A stretch of 20,467 nucleotides of DNA, from contig JBBRHF010000068.1 of assembly GCA_038223055.1 (NCBI GenBank), positions 1 through 20,467 on the forward strand. The letters are read 5' to 3'. The position numbers were made by a program, and so were the translations under genes. This stretch comes from JBBRHF01 sp038223055 (GTDB lineage: Bacteria > Actinomycetota > Actinomycetes > JACCUZ01). How positions within the stretch are numbered: the stretch's first letter is position 1; every line of letters begins with the position of its first letter. A model generated the notes under the pieces. That model did not search any database, was not told the DNA's origin, and saw only the letters and a list, made by a program, of their open reading frames with translations. Of the stretch, positions 13,630 through 20,277 are shown one piece after another.

Positions 13630-14429
13630 GCCCTCGCCGCCTCATTCCCCACCACGATGAAGCAGGGGTGAGCTTGGCGAAGTGGGCCGCTCTCCCGTGG
13701 GTGCTCGCGGCCGCGACCGTGCTCGCCCAGATCGCCTACCCACTCGTCGGCGGCGACACCCTGCGCGTCGTGACGATCGCATCGGTGGTGCTGTTCTTCC
13801 TCGCGTCGGTGTCGCACGCCGCCATCCATCGCGGGGGAGCCTGGGCCGGCGCGCTGGTCGCCGTCACCGCCGGCGGGGGCTTGGTGGCCGAGGCGATCGG
13901 GGTTCGCACAGGGGTTCCGTTCGGCCACTACTCCTACTCCGCCACCCTCGGCCCGGCGGTGCTCGACGTGCCGATCGTGGTCCCGCTGGCGTGGACGATG
14001 ATGGCCTACCCGGCGCTGCTGGTGGGCCGACGGCTGACCCGCCGCGGCGCGGTGCTCGTCGGGGGCTACACCATGGCGGCCTGGGACGTGTTCCTCGACC
14101 CGCAGATGGTCGCCGACGGCCGGTGGACCTGGGCGCATCCCACCCCGTCGCTGCCCGGCGTCGACGGCGTGCCGCTGACCAACCATCTCGGCTGGCTGCT
14201 CGTCGCGACGCTGCTGATGGCGGTGCTGGATCGACTGCTGCCCCGCGATGGGGCCAGCGAGCCGGCCGCCGAGGCGCAGCCGGGCGCCTTGTTCCTGTGG
14301 ACCTACGGCGGGTCGGTCCTGGGCAACCTCGCCTTCTTCGGCAGCCCCGGCGTCGCGGTGACCGGCGGGATCGCGATGGGCGTGGTCGCCGTGCCCTACG
14401 CGGCGGCGTTGTGGCGGTCGCGGCCGTGA
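13626..14429 (+). CDS. cruF: CruF-type carotenoid 1',2'-hydratase (DUF422 membrane protein)
   Basis: A 267-residue membrane protein with about seven hydrophobic segments. The family signatures are IGVRTGVPFGHYSYSATLGP and GYTMAAWDVFLDPQMVADG, followed by RWTWA, both characteristic of COG2324. Known members are CruF, the gamma-carotene 1',2'-hydratase of cyanobacteria, and haloarchaeal or actinobacterial bisanhydrobacterioruberin hydratases. The enzyme adds water to the terminal double bond of a psi end, giving the tertiary 1-hydroxyl that can be glycosylated. I chose the GTG at 13626, which overlaps the preceding TGA by GTGA; GTG at 13668 is an alternative and lies closer to the first helix. 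The following glycosyltransferase starts by the same GTGA overlap, consistent with consecutive steps. Confidence 0.88.
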   Translation: MSPRRLIPHHDEAGVSLAKWAALPWVLAAATVLAQIAYPLVGGDTLRVVTIASVVLFFLASVSHAAIHRGGAWAGALVAVTAGGGLVAEAIGVRTGVPFGHYSYSATLGPAVLDVPIVVPLAWTMMAYPALLVGRRLTRRGAVLVGGYTMAAWDVFLDPQMVADGRWTWAHPTPSLPGVDGVPLTNHLGWLLVATLLMAVLDRLLPRDGASEPAAEAQPGALFLWTYGGSVLGNLAFFGSPGVAVTGGIAMGVVAVPYAAALWRSRP

Positions 14430-15661
14430 CGGCGTGGCCTGACGGCGTGGCCGGGATGACGTGGCGGCAGGCGACCCGGCTCGGCAGCGGGTTGGCGGTG
14501 CTGGGCGCGCTGCACTCGGCGTACAACGTTCGGCGGTTGCGCGTCCCGCCCGCCCAGCCGCCGCCCGTGGCCGAGCCGGTCGCCGTGCTCCTGCCGGTGC
14601 GCAACGAGGCCCACCAGGTCGAGCCATGCCTGCGGGCGCTGATCGCCCAGCGGGGTGTGCGGGACCTGCGCGTGGTCGTCCTCGACGACGGGTCGACCGA
14701 CGGCACGGCCGAGGTCGTACGCCGGGTGGCCGCCGGTGACCCGCGGCTCACCCTCGTCGAGGGCGCACCGCTGCCGCCGGGTTGGTGGGGAAAGCCGCAC
14801 ACCTGCCAGCAACTTGCCGACGCCGCGCTAGCCACGCCGCCGGCGGCGGACACGGCCGCGTTGGCTGCAGAGGCGGTCGCGCCAGCTGCGGAGACGGCCA
14901 CACCGGCTCCGGGCACGGCCGCTACGGCCGCGCCCTCCGTGCTGGTCTTCCTCGACGCCGACGTCGTGCTGGGCCCGAACGCCGTCGCTGCGACCGTGAC
15001 CCTGCTGCGGTGGGCCGGCCTGCAGCTGGTCAGCCCCTACCCGCGCCAGCGCGCCGTCACCCCGGCGGAGCGGCTCGTTCAGCCGCTGCTGCAGTGGTCC
15101 TGGCTCACGACGCTGCCGCTGCGGGTGGCCGAATCGTCCCGGCGGCCCTCGCTCGCCGCCGCCAACGGCCAGCTGCTCGCGGTCGACGCGGCGGCCTACC
15201 TTCGCTGCGGCGGCCACTCCGCGGTGCGAGGGGAGATGCTCGAGGACATCGCCTTGCTGCGGGCCGTGAAGGCGACCGGTGGCCGGGGCGGCGTCGTCGA
15301 CGGCACGAGGCTGGCGACCTGCCGGATGTACGACGGGTGGCCGGCCCTGCGGGACGGATACGCCAAGTCGCTGTGGTCCGCGTTCGGGTCGACCGGGGGG
15401 GCCGCCGCCGCGACCGGCCTGCTGGCGCTGGCCTACGTCGTGCCGCCGGTTGCGGCGCTGCGGGGCTCCCGGGTCGGGCTCGTCGGCTACCTCGCCGCCG
15501 TGGCCGGCCGGGTCCTGGTCGGGCGCCGGGTCGGATCCCGAATCTGGCCGGACGCGTTCGCCCACCCGGTCTCGGTGGCGGCGTTCGGCTGGCTGACCGC
15601 GGTGTCCGTGGGCCGGCGCCGGCGCGGCACCCTGCAGGTCAAGGGCCGACCGGTCCCGTAG
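14426..15661 (+). CDS. CruG-like family 2 glycosyltransferase of the carotenoid cluster
   Basis: A 411-residue GT-A glycosyltransferase. An N-terminal membrane segment lies at about residues 14-32. The catalytic domain has AVLLPVRNEAHQVEPCLRAL, the nucleotide-binding LDDGSTDGT near residue 88 and the metal-binding FLDADV (DxD) near 175. EMLEDIALLRAVKATGG near 272 is the probable catalytic-base region. C-terminal hydrophobic helices follow (LLALAYVVPPVAAL, LVGYLAAVAGRVLVG). This layout matches CruG and other membrane-bound carotenoid glycosyltransferases. The hydroxyl made by the CruF-type enzyme is the expected acceptor; the sugar is unknown. An Ala/Thr/Pro-rich insert at about 133-170 separates the two sugar-nucleotide motifs and is unlike the family. 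The GTG at 14426 overlaps the cruF stop; ATG at 14456 is an alternative. Confidence 0.85.
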   Translation: MTAWPDGVAGMTWRQATRLGSGLAVLGALHSAYNVRRLRVPPAQPPPVAEPVAVLLPVRNEAHQVEPCLRALIAQRGVRDLRVVVLDDGSTDGTAEVVRRVAAGDPRLTLVEGAPLPPGWWGKPHTCQQLADAALATPPAADTAALAAEAVAPAAETATPAPGTAATAAPSVLVFLDADVVLGPNAVAATVTLLRWAGLQLVSPYPRQRAVTPAERLVQPLLQWSWLTTLPLRVAESSRRPSLAAANGQLLAVDAAAYLRCGGHSAVRGEMLEDIALLRAVKATGGRGGVVDGTRLATCRMYDGWPALRDGYAKSLWSAFGSTGGAAAATGLLALAYVVPPVAALRGSRVGLVGYLAAVAGRVLVGRRVGSRIWPDAFAHPVSVAAFGWLTAVSVGRRRRGTLQVKGRPVP

Positions 15662-15674
15662 CGACCTTTGCGAA

Positions 15675-15680
15675 TAGGGT
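15675..15680 (+). promoter_or_regulatory. -10 hexamer before the VOC gene
   Basis: TAGGGT lies eight bases before an in-frame GTG (15689) and 32 bases before the preferred ATG. Transcription from here would give a short leader carrying the AGGAG site. Confidence 0.45.
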
Positions 15681-15712
15681 GCTGCCCCGTGCCGCGCGAG
15701 AGGAGCCGCACC

Positions 15713-16111
15713 ATGGCCTGCAGGTTCACCGAACTGATCATCGACTGCCACGACCCGGCGCTGCTCGGCGCGTTCTGGTCCGCCGTACTCGGCTATGACG
15801 TCGCGGACTCCACGTCCGAGGGCGAACACCACTACGCCGAGCTCACAGGACCGCCCGGGGCGGGGCCAACCCTGCTGTTGCTGCGCACCCCGGACGACAA
15901 GATCACGAAGAACCGCCTGCACATCGACGTCAATGCCACCGACCGTGACCAGGCTGGCGAGGTCGAGCGGATCGTCGCGCTGGGCGCCACCCGGATCGAC
16001 ATCGGTCAGGGCGAGCAGACCTGGGTGGTTCTGGCCGACCCCGAGGGCAACGAGTTCTGCGTGCTGCGGTCCCGGGTCGAGGCGCACCCCGCCGCGCTCA
16101 CCCGGGACTGA
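15713..16111 (+). CDS. VOC-fold (glyoxalase-like) protein
   Basis: A 132-residue protein with two beta-alpha-beta-beta-beta modules: FTELIIDCHDPALLGAFWSAVLGYDV, then NRLHIDVNATDRDQAGEVERIVALGATRID and the closing WVVLADPEGNEFCVLRS. This is the glyoxalase/bleomycin-resistance/dioxygenase (VOC) superfamily, closest in layout to the Glyoxalase-like group. Substrate and chemistry cannot be assigned, and no link to carotenoids is shown beyond position. I chose ATG 15713 because AGGAG lies seven bases upstream; GTG 15689, eight bases after TAGGGT, would add eight residues. Its stop codon is inside the first unit of a tandem repeat. Confidence 0.85.
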   Translation: MACRFTELIIDCHDPALLGAFWSAVLGYDVADSTSEGEHHYAELTGPPGAGPTLLLLRTPDDKITKNRLHIDVNATDRDQAGEVERIVALGATRIDIGQGEQTWVVLADPEGNEFCVLRSRVEAHPAALTRD

Positions 16112-16175
16112 GGGCGCTCACGCCACCGGGAACTGAGGGCGCTCACGCCACCGGGGACTGAGGGCACTCCCGCCG
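16103..16175. repeat. 24/25-bp tandem repeat spanning the VOC stop codon
   Basis: Three units start at 16103, 16127 and 16152, with the consensus CGGGRACTGAGGGCGCTCAC plus GCCAC. The TGA that ends the VOC gene (16109-16111) is within the first unit and recurs in the others. Confidence 0.85.
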
Positions 16176-16183
16176 TAGACGGG

Positions 16184-16226
16184 AACGGCAGCGCCCGGGC
16201 GCCCCTCCCGCCCAGGCACTGCCGTT
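16184..16226 (-). terminator. Stem-loop between the VOC and fasciclin genes
   Basis: Arms AACGGCAGCGCC (16184-16195) and GGCACTGCCGTT (16215-16226) pair over 12 positions. The one non-Watson-Crick position is a G-U pair in minus-strand RNA, so it best suits the fasciclin transcript. There is no U tract, which is usual for high-GC actinobacteria. The loop is itself GC-rich. Confidence 0.6.
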
Positions 16227-16243
16227 GGTCTGCCGCCGGTCGA

Positions 16244-16912
16244 CTACGACTTCGGCAGCAAGACCTGGTCAATGAGATAGACGGTGGCGTTCGCGGTGGC
16301 GACGTTGCCGCAGACGACCTTGGCGTTGTCGCCGACGGTGAAGTCCTCGCCGCTGCCCTTGACGGTGACCTCCCCGCCCTGCAGGGTCTTGTGCGTCCCC
16401 GCGAGCATCGCCGGGGTCAGCTTGCCCGGTACGACGTGGTAGGTCAGCACCTTCGAGAGCAAGCCCTTCGGGTCGCCCAGGGCCTTCTTGAGGGTGGCCG
16501 GGTCCATCGCCGCGAACGCGTCGTTGGTCGGCGCGAACACGGTGATGTCCTTGGCGCCGTTGAGGGTGTCGACCAGGCCGGCAGCCTTCACCGCGGTGAC
16601 GAGGGTGGACAGGGCCGGGTTGTTGGTCGCGGCCGTGGCAACCGGGTCCTTGGCCATGCCGGAGAAGCTGCCGGCACCGCTGGTGGGCACAGTCGCGCAC
16701 CCCGGACCGAACGGCTTGTCCGCCATCATCGAGGGCGAGGGCGACTCCGTCATGGACGGCGACTCCGAGGCCGAGGGCGACGTCGCCTTCGACGAACCGG
16801 CGGAGCCTGTGCTGGTGGTCGTGCCGCTGTCGCTGCCGCAGGCCGACATCGACAGCGTCAAGGCGACGCCGACCGCCGCGAGTGCGGCTGCGCGGGTGTT
16901 GACGATCCTCAT
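16244..16912 (-). CDS. Fasciclin-domain lipoprotein
   Basis: A 222-residue exported protein. The signal peptide RIVNTRAAALAAVGVALTLSMSAC ends in a lipobox with the lipidated Cys at about position 25. A Ser/Thr/Pro-rich low-complexity linker follows (about 26-68). The FAS1 domain (about 80-222) contains NPALSTLVTAVKAAGLVDTL, the H1-type motif ITVFAPTNDAFAAMD, the H2-like VLTYHVVPGKLTPAML and the closing ATVYLIDQVLLP. This architecture is that of mycobacterial MPB70/MPB83-type proteins. The ATG at 16912 has AAGGAG about ten bases upstream; the frame extends to 17239 only by overlapping the oxidoreductase gene. It is downstream of and co-oriented with the SUOX-fold gene, a common pairing in actinobacteria, and it may be a surface partner or adhesin. 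Its function here is not demonstrated. Confidence 0.92.
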   Translation of the reverse strand: MRIVNTRAAALAAVGVALTLSMSACGSDSGTTTSTGSAGSSKATSPSASESPSMTESPSPSMMADKPFGPGCATVPTSGAGSFSGMAKDPVATAATNNPALSTLVTAVKAAGLVDTLNGAKDITVFAPTNDAFAAMDPATLKKALGDPKGLLSKVLTYHVVPGKLTPAMLAGTHKTLQGGEVTVKGSGEDFTVGDNAKVVCGNVATANATVYLIDQVLLPKS

Positions 16913-16925
16913 GGGTAACTTCTCC

Positions 16926-16967
16926 TTGTTGTTGTTGTCGTGGTGGTGGTACTGGTGGTTGTGATGG
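16926..16967. repeat. Trinucleotide-rich leader between the SUOX and fasciclin genes
   Basis: A run of TTG and TGG triplets on the plus strand, giving a CAA/CCA-rich, G-poor leader on the minus strand just before the fasciclin ribosome site. Such a stretch would keep the ribosome site unstructured. The rest of the 64-bp gap shows nothing else. Confidence 0.5.
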
Positions 16968-16976
16968 GTTGGTCCT

Positions 16977-18614
16977 TCAGGCGACCGTGACGACGGTCGA
17001 GTGCCATCCGGTTGCACCGGACGGGAAAGGCTGGGTTCGCTTCTCGGGCTGGGTCGCGCCGGACCGGTCGGTGGCCCGGACCTCGAGCGTGTGGTTGCCG
17101 GGTTCGGCGGCCCACTCCCAGACCCACTGCACCCAGGTGTCGACCGACGGCGATGCAGCCAGCCGCGCGTGCGCCCAAGGACCTCCGTCGACCCGGACCT
17201 CGACGCCCCGGACGCCCCGGTGCTGGGCCCACGCGACACCGGCGACCGCGACGGTGCCGGGCTTGAGCCGGGCGAGAGGGCGTGGAGTGTCGATCCGCGA
17301 CATGGTCTTAATCGGGGCCTTGGCCACCCACCCGCGCTTGACCCAGTAAGGCCGCGTGCGAGCGAACGTGGTCAGCTCGAGATCGACGACCCACTTGGTC
17401 GCGGAAACGTAACCATAGAGGCCGGGCACGACCATCCGCACCGGGAACCCGTGCACTGCGGGGAGCGGCTTCCCGTTCATGCCAACCGCAAGCATGGCGT
17501 CACGGCCGTCCATCACCACTGCGGTCGGCGTGCCGATTGTCATGCCGTCCTGTGACCTGCTGACCAGCTGGTCCGCGTCACCATGTACGCCGGCCTCCCG
17601 CAGCAGATCGGCGAGGGGTGCGCCGAGCCAGCGGGCGGACCCGACGTACTCCCCGCCGACCTCGTTGGAGACGCAAGTCAGGGTGACGTCCCGCTCGATC
17701 ATCCGCCGCTGAAGCAGGTCGTCGAACGTCAGTTCGAGTTCGTGGTCGACCATGCCGTGCACCCGCAGCCGCCAGTCCTGCGTGGACACCTGGGGCACGA
17801 CGAGCGCCGTGTCGACACGGTAGAAATCGTTGGTGGGTGTGCGGAACCGGCTCAATCCGGGGAGCTCCAGGTCCGCGCCGGACGGCACCGGGCCGGCGGG
17901 GCTGGCCGGTGCGGGAAGCCGGACCGCCTCCCGCGACGCGGTGACGTCGAACCGCTTGGCGAGGGCCGCGCGGCCGGCACCACCGGCAGCGGCACCCACC
18001 GCGGCGGCGCCGATGCTGCTGACCAGAAAGGCCCGCCGGTCGAAGCCCGCACCCTTGCGGTCGACGCCGCCGAGGTAGCCGGACACGCGTTCGGTCCAAG
18101 ACGGCGGGCCGGTGGGATCGCGGCGCGTGGTTCGCTCCGGGGCCGAACCCGGGCCCGCCCAAAGGGGTCGCAGCAGCACGGCCAGCGCCCCCAGTCCGGC
18201 GACGGCGCCGACGACCGAGGGAATCGCCCAGACCGCGCTGGCCGTCGGCCGCGACAGCGCAGCCACGGCACCCACGCCGCCGAGTGCAGCGACCCCGGCG
18301 TATCCGGCGACCGGCCGGCGCACCGACAGGGCGCCGGTCACGCAAGCGAGCAGCGCCAGCACCACGAAGATCGAGCCGATCAGGACGGGCTTGTCGTTGG
18401 TGCCGAAGGTGCGAATTGCGAAGTCCTTCAACCACACCGGAGTGGCGTCGATGAAGGCACTCCCGACCGCGATGACCGGCGCGGCCTGCCCGTCAACGAC
18501 GACCGCGGCGAGCTGGGCCATGCCCAGGGCGACCCCGGCCGCGAGGAGACCGGCCACGGCTCCGGCCGCGAAGCGGCCTCGGGGCTGGCTGGTGCCATGC
18601 GCGTCGTCGGTCAC
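16977..18614 (-). CDS. Membrane-anchored SUOX-fold molybdopterin oxidoreductase
   Basis: A 545-residue protein. The N-terminal third has four membrane helices (about residues 15-40, 74-97, 103-122 and 128-150). A linker then leads into FDRRAFLVSSIGAAAVGAAAGGAG, a further hydrophobic, Tat-like segment. The catalytic SUOX domain spans about 255-445, with the molybdenum-ligand Cys in VTLTCVSNEVGGEYVG (Cys314) and the pterin-binding GFPVRMVVPGLYGYVSATKWV. A C-terminal Mo-co dimerisation domain (about 450-545) ends in PFPSGATGWHSTVVTVA. The fold is that of sulfite oxidase and YedY/MsrP; the physiological substrate is unknown. The domain should face outside. The start is GTG 18614 with only a weak upstream site. 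Fasciclin follows in the same direction after 64 bp, and the crtI-like gene is divergent across 56 bp. Confidence 0.92.
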   Translation of the reverse strand: MTDDAHGTSQPRGRFAAGAVAGLLAAGVALGMAQLAAVVVDGQAAPVIAVGSAFIDATPVWLKDFAIRTFGTNDKPVLIGSIFVVLALLACVTGALSVRRPVAGYAGVAALGGVGAVAALSRPTASAVWAIPSVVGAVAGLGALAVLLRPLWAGPGSAPERTTRRDPTGPPSWTERVSGYLGGVDRKGAGFDRRAFLVSSIGAAAVGAAAGGAGRAALAKRFDVTASREAVRLPAPASPAGPVPSGADLELPGLSRFRTPTNDFYRVDTALVVPQVSTQDWRLRVHGMVDHELELTFDDLLQRRMIERDVTLTCVSNEVGGEYVGSARWLGAPLADLLREAGVHGDADQLVSRSQDGMTIGTPTAVVMDGRDAMLAVGMNGKPLPAVHGFPVRMVVPGLYGYVSATKWVVDLELTTFARTRPYWVKRGWVAKAPIKTMSRIDTPRPLARLKPGTVAVAGVAWAQHRGVRGVEVRVDGGPWAHARLAASPSVDTWVQWVWEWAAEPGNHTLEVRATDRSGATQPEKRTQPFPSGATGWHSTVVTVA

Positions 18615-18656
18615 GAAGGCTATCCGGAGCCGGCGGGAGCCCGGATTGGCCGGACG

Positions 18657-18662
18657 TAGGGT
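18657..18662 (+). promoter_or_regulatory. -10 hexamer of the leaderless crtI-like gene
   Basis: TAGGGT followed by eight bases and GTG at 18671, with no ribosome site. It lies in the 56-bp divergent gap shared with the SUOX-fold gene. Confidence 0.5.
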
Positions 18663-18670
18663 TCCTTTCC

Positions 18671-20164
18671 GTGGCGCGCGTGATCGTGGTCGGTGCAGGG
18701 ATGGGCGGTCTGGCGGTCTCCGCGCGCCTCGCGACCCAGGGTCACAGCGTGGTCGTCTGCGAGCAGGGCTCGACCGTGGGCGGCAAGGTCAGCGCCTACT
18801 CCCGCGACGGGTTCACCTTCGACACCGGCCCGTCCATGCTCACCCTGCCGGCTGTCTACCGCGACCTGTTCATGAAGACCGGCCAGCCGATCGAGGAGGT
18901 CCTCGACATCGTCGAGGTCGACCCCGTGTGCCACTACCGGTTCCCGGAGACGGCGGCGGGACCTGCGGTAGAGCTCGACCTGCCCAACGCGTCCAGGTCG
19001 AGACTGCACCGGGCCTTCGAGGACGCGCTCGGCCCGGGCACTGGAGACGACTGGGCGCGGTTCATGGACCGCGCCCGCGACATCTGGGCCGCCACGCGCA
19101 CGCCGTTCCTCGAGTCCCCGCTCGGCGGGCCGCGCGACCTGTTGCGCCTGTCCCGACGTACCCGCGACCTTCGCACCATCGCCCCGTGGCGCACGCTGCG
19201 CCAGATCGGCGCGACCTACCTGCGCGACCCCCGCCAGCGGATGCTGCTCGATCGCTACGCGACCTACACCGGCTCGGACCCGCGGCGCGCACCCGCCGCG
19301 CTCGCCGTCGTTCCCTACGTCGAGCAGACCTTCGGCGCGTGGTACGTCCCCGGCGGGCTTCGCCGGCTGGCCCTCGCGACCCATGACCGCGCCGTCGAGC
19401 GCGGCGCCGTGGTCCGCACCGGCTCAGCCGTCACCGAGATCTGCCTCGTTGCCGGCCGCGCGAGCGGGGTGCGCCTCGCCGGCGGCGAGCGGATCGACGC
19501 CGACGTCGTCGTGGCCAACGCCGACGCGAGTCAGGTCTATCGCGACCTGCTCCCCGCCGGAGTCGCCCGGTCGGCCCGGCAGCGGCTGGGCCGGGCGACC
19601 CCGTCGCTGTCCGGCTTCGTGCTGCTGCTCGCCCTGCGCGGGCGCACCCCCGGACTGGCCCACCACACGGTGCTCTTCCCCGCCGACTATGACGCGGAGT
19701 TCGACGCGATCTTCGGGCGGTCACCGGCGCCGGTGGCCGACCCGACCGTCTACATCAGCTCCCCCGTCGACCCCCCGCTGCGGCCCGACGACCAGCACGA
19801 ATCGTGGTTCGTGCTGGTCAACGCCCCCCGGCACGGACCGGTCGACTGGACCGAACCGGGCCTGGCCGACCGCTACGCCGACCGGGTGCTGGCGGTTCTC
19901 GCCGCGCGCGGGCAGGACGTGCGCGACCGGGTGCTCTGGCGCGAGGTGCGCACTCCCGCCGACCTCGAGCACCAGACCCGCTCCCCCGGCGGCGCGATCT
20001 ACGGCACGTCCTCCAACGGCGCGACCGCGGCGTTCCTGCGCCCGGCCAACCGGTCCCCCGTGCCCGACCTGTTCCTGGTTGGCGGCTCCGCGCACCCCGG
20101 CGGCGGGCTCCCGCTGGTCGGGCTGTCCGCCGCGATCGTGGCCGCGCTGATCGGCCCCGCCTGA
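18671..20164 (+). CDS. CrtI/CrtD-type carotenoid desaturase
   Basis: A 497-residue FAD-dependent carotenoid oxidoreductase of usual CrtI length. The N-terminus RVIVVGAGMGGLAVSARLATQGHSV is the flavin-binding fold (G8-x-G10-x-x-G13), with EQGSTVGGK and FTFDTGPSMLTLP, a CrtI hallmark. The C-terminus FLVGGSAHPGGGLPLVGLSA is the carotenoid-dehydrogenase signature. Family members include phytoene desaturase CrtI, CrtD (3,4-desaturase of hydroxylated ends) and diapolycopene oxidases, and sequence alone does not separate them here. Because CruF-, CruG- and CrtA-like genes are nearby and no crtB is adjacent, a CrtD-like tailoring role is favoured over the primary desaturase, with moderate confidence. 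The leaderless GTG at 18671 is well placed after TAGGGT. It is separated from the other pigment genes by the minus-strand SUOX/fasciclin pair. Confidence 0.88.
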   Translation: MARVIVVGAGMGGLAVSARLATQGHSVVVCEQGSTVGGKVSAYSRDGFTFDTGPSMLTLPAVYRDLFMKTGQPIEEVLDIVEVDPVCHYRFPETAAGPAVELDLPNASRSRLHRAFEDALGPGTGDDWARFMDRARDIWAATRTPFLESPLGGPRDLLRLSRRTRDLRTIAPWRTLRQIGATYLRDPRQRMLLDRYATYTGSDPRRAPAALAVVPYVEQTFGAWYVPGGLRRLALATHDRAVERGAVVRTGSAVTEICLVAGRASGVRLAGGERIDADVVVANADASQVYRDLLPAGVARSARQRLGRATPSLSGFVLLLALRGRTPGLAHHTVLFPADYDAEFDAIFGRSPAPVADPTVYISSPVDPPLRPDDQHESWFVLVNAPRHGPVDWTEPGLADRYADRVLAVLAARGQDVRDRVLWREVRTPADLEHQTRSPGGAIYGTSSNGATAAFLRPANRSPVPDLFLVGGSAHPGGGLPLVGLSAAIVAALIGPA

Positions 20165-20213
20165 GGTCCAGGCTCCCGCCCGCCGCTACCGCCGCTACCG
20201 CCGCACCGCCGCT

Positions 20214-20259
20214 AACGTCCGAACATGCGGAGTCCCTGGGCTCCGCTTGTTCGGACGTT
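20214..20259. terminator. Strong stem-loop between convergent genes
   Basis: Arms of 19 bases (20214-20232 and 20241-20259) pair with one T-T mismatch around an 8-base loop. The ends are AACGTCCGAACA and TGTTCGGACGTT. It lies 50 bp after the desaturase stop and 18 bp after the phosphatidyltransferase stop, so it probably terminates both. There is no U tract. A CCGCTAC-type microrepeat (about 20180-20213) precedes it. Confidence 0.8.
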
Positions 20260-20277
20260 GCGCGGACGGGGGCATGG

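Noticed and set aside
13682..15661. Plus-strand frame of 659 codons from the cruF region through the glycosyltransferase
   Set aside because: Only the part from 14426 encodes recognisable glycosyltransferase. The upstream part is an Arg/Gly-rich alternate frame of the cruF-type gene.
16913..17239. Upstream extension of the fasciclin frame inside the SUOX-fold gene
   Set aside because: The signal peptide and lipobox begin at the ATG at 16912, and the upstream residues are a shadow of the C-terminus of the SUOX-fold protein.
17583..18659. Plus-strand 358-codon frame opposite the SUOX-fold gene
   Set aside because: It lies wholly antisense to a gene with clear catalytic motifs and has the composition of a shadow frame.
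20216..20257. GAACA...TGTTC in the stem-loop as a second LexA box
   Set aside because: The two half-sites are about 24 bases apart rather than four, and they lie between two stop codons, so this is a terminator-like hairpin and not an SOS box.
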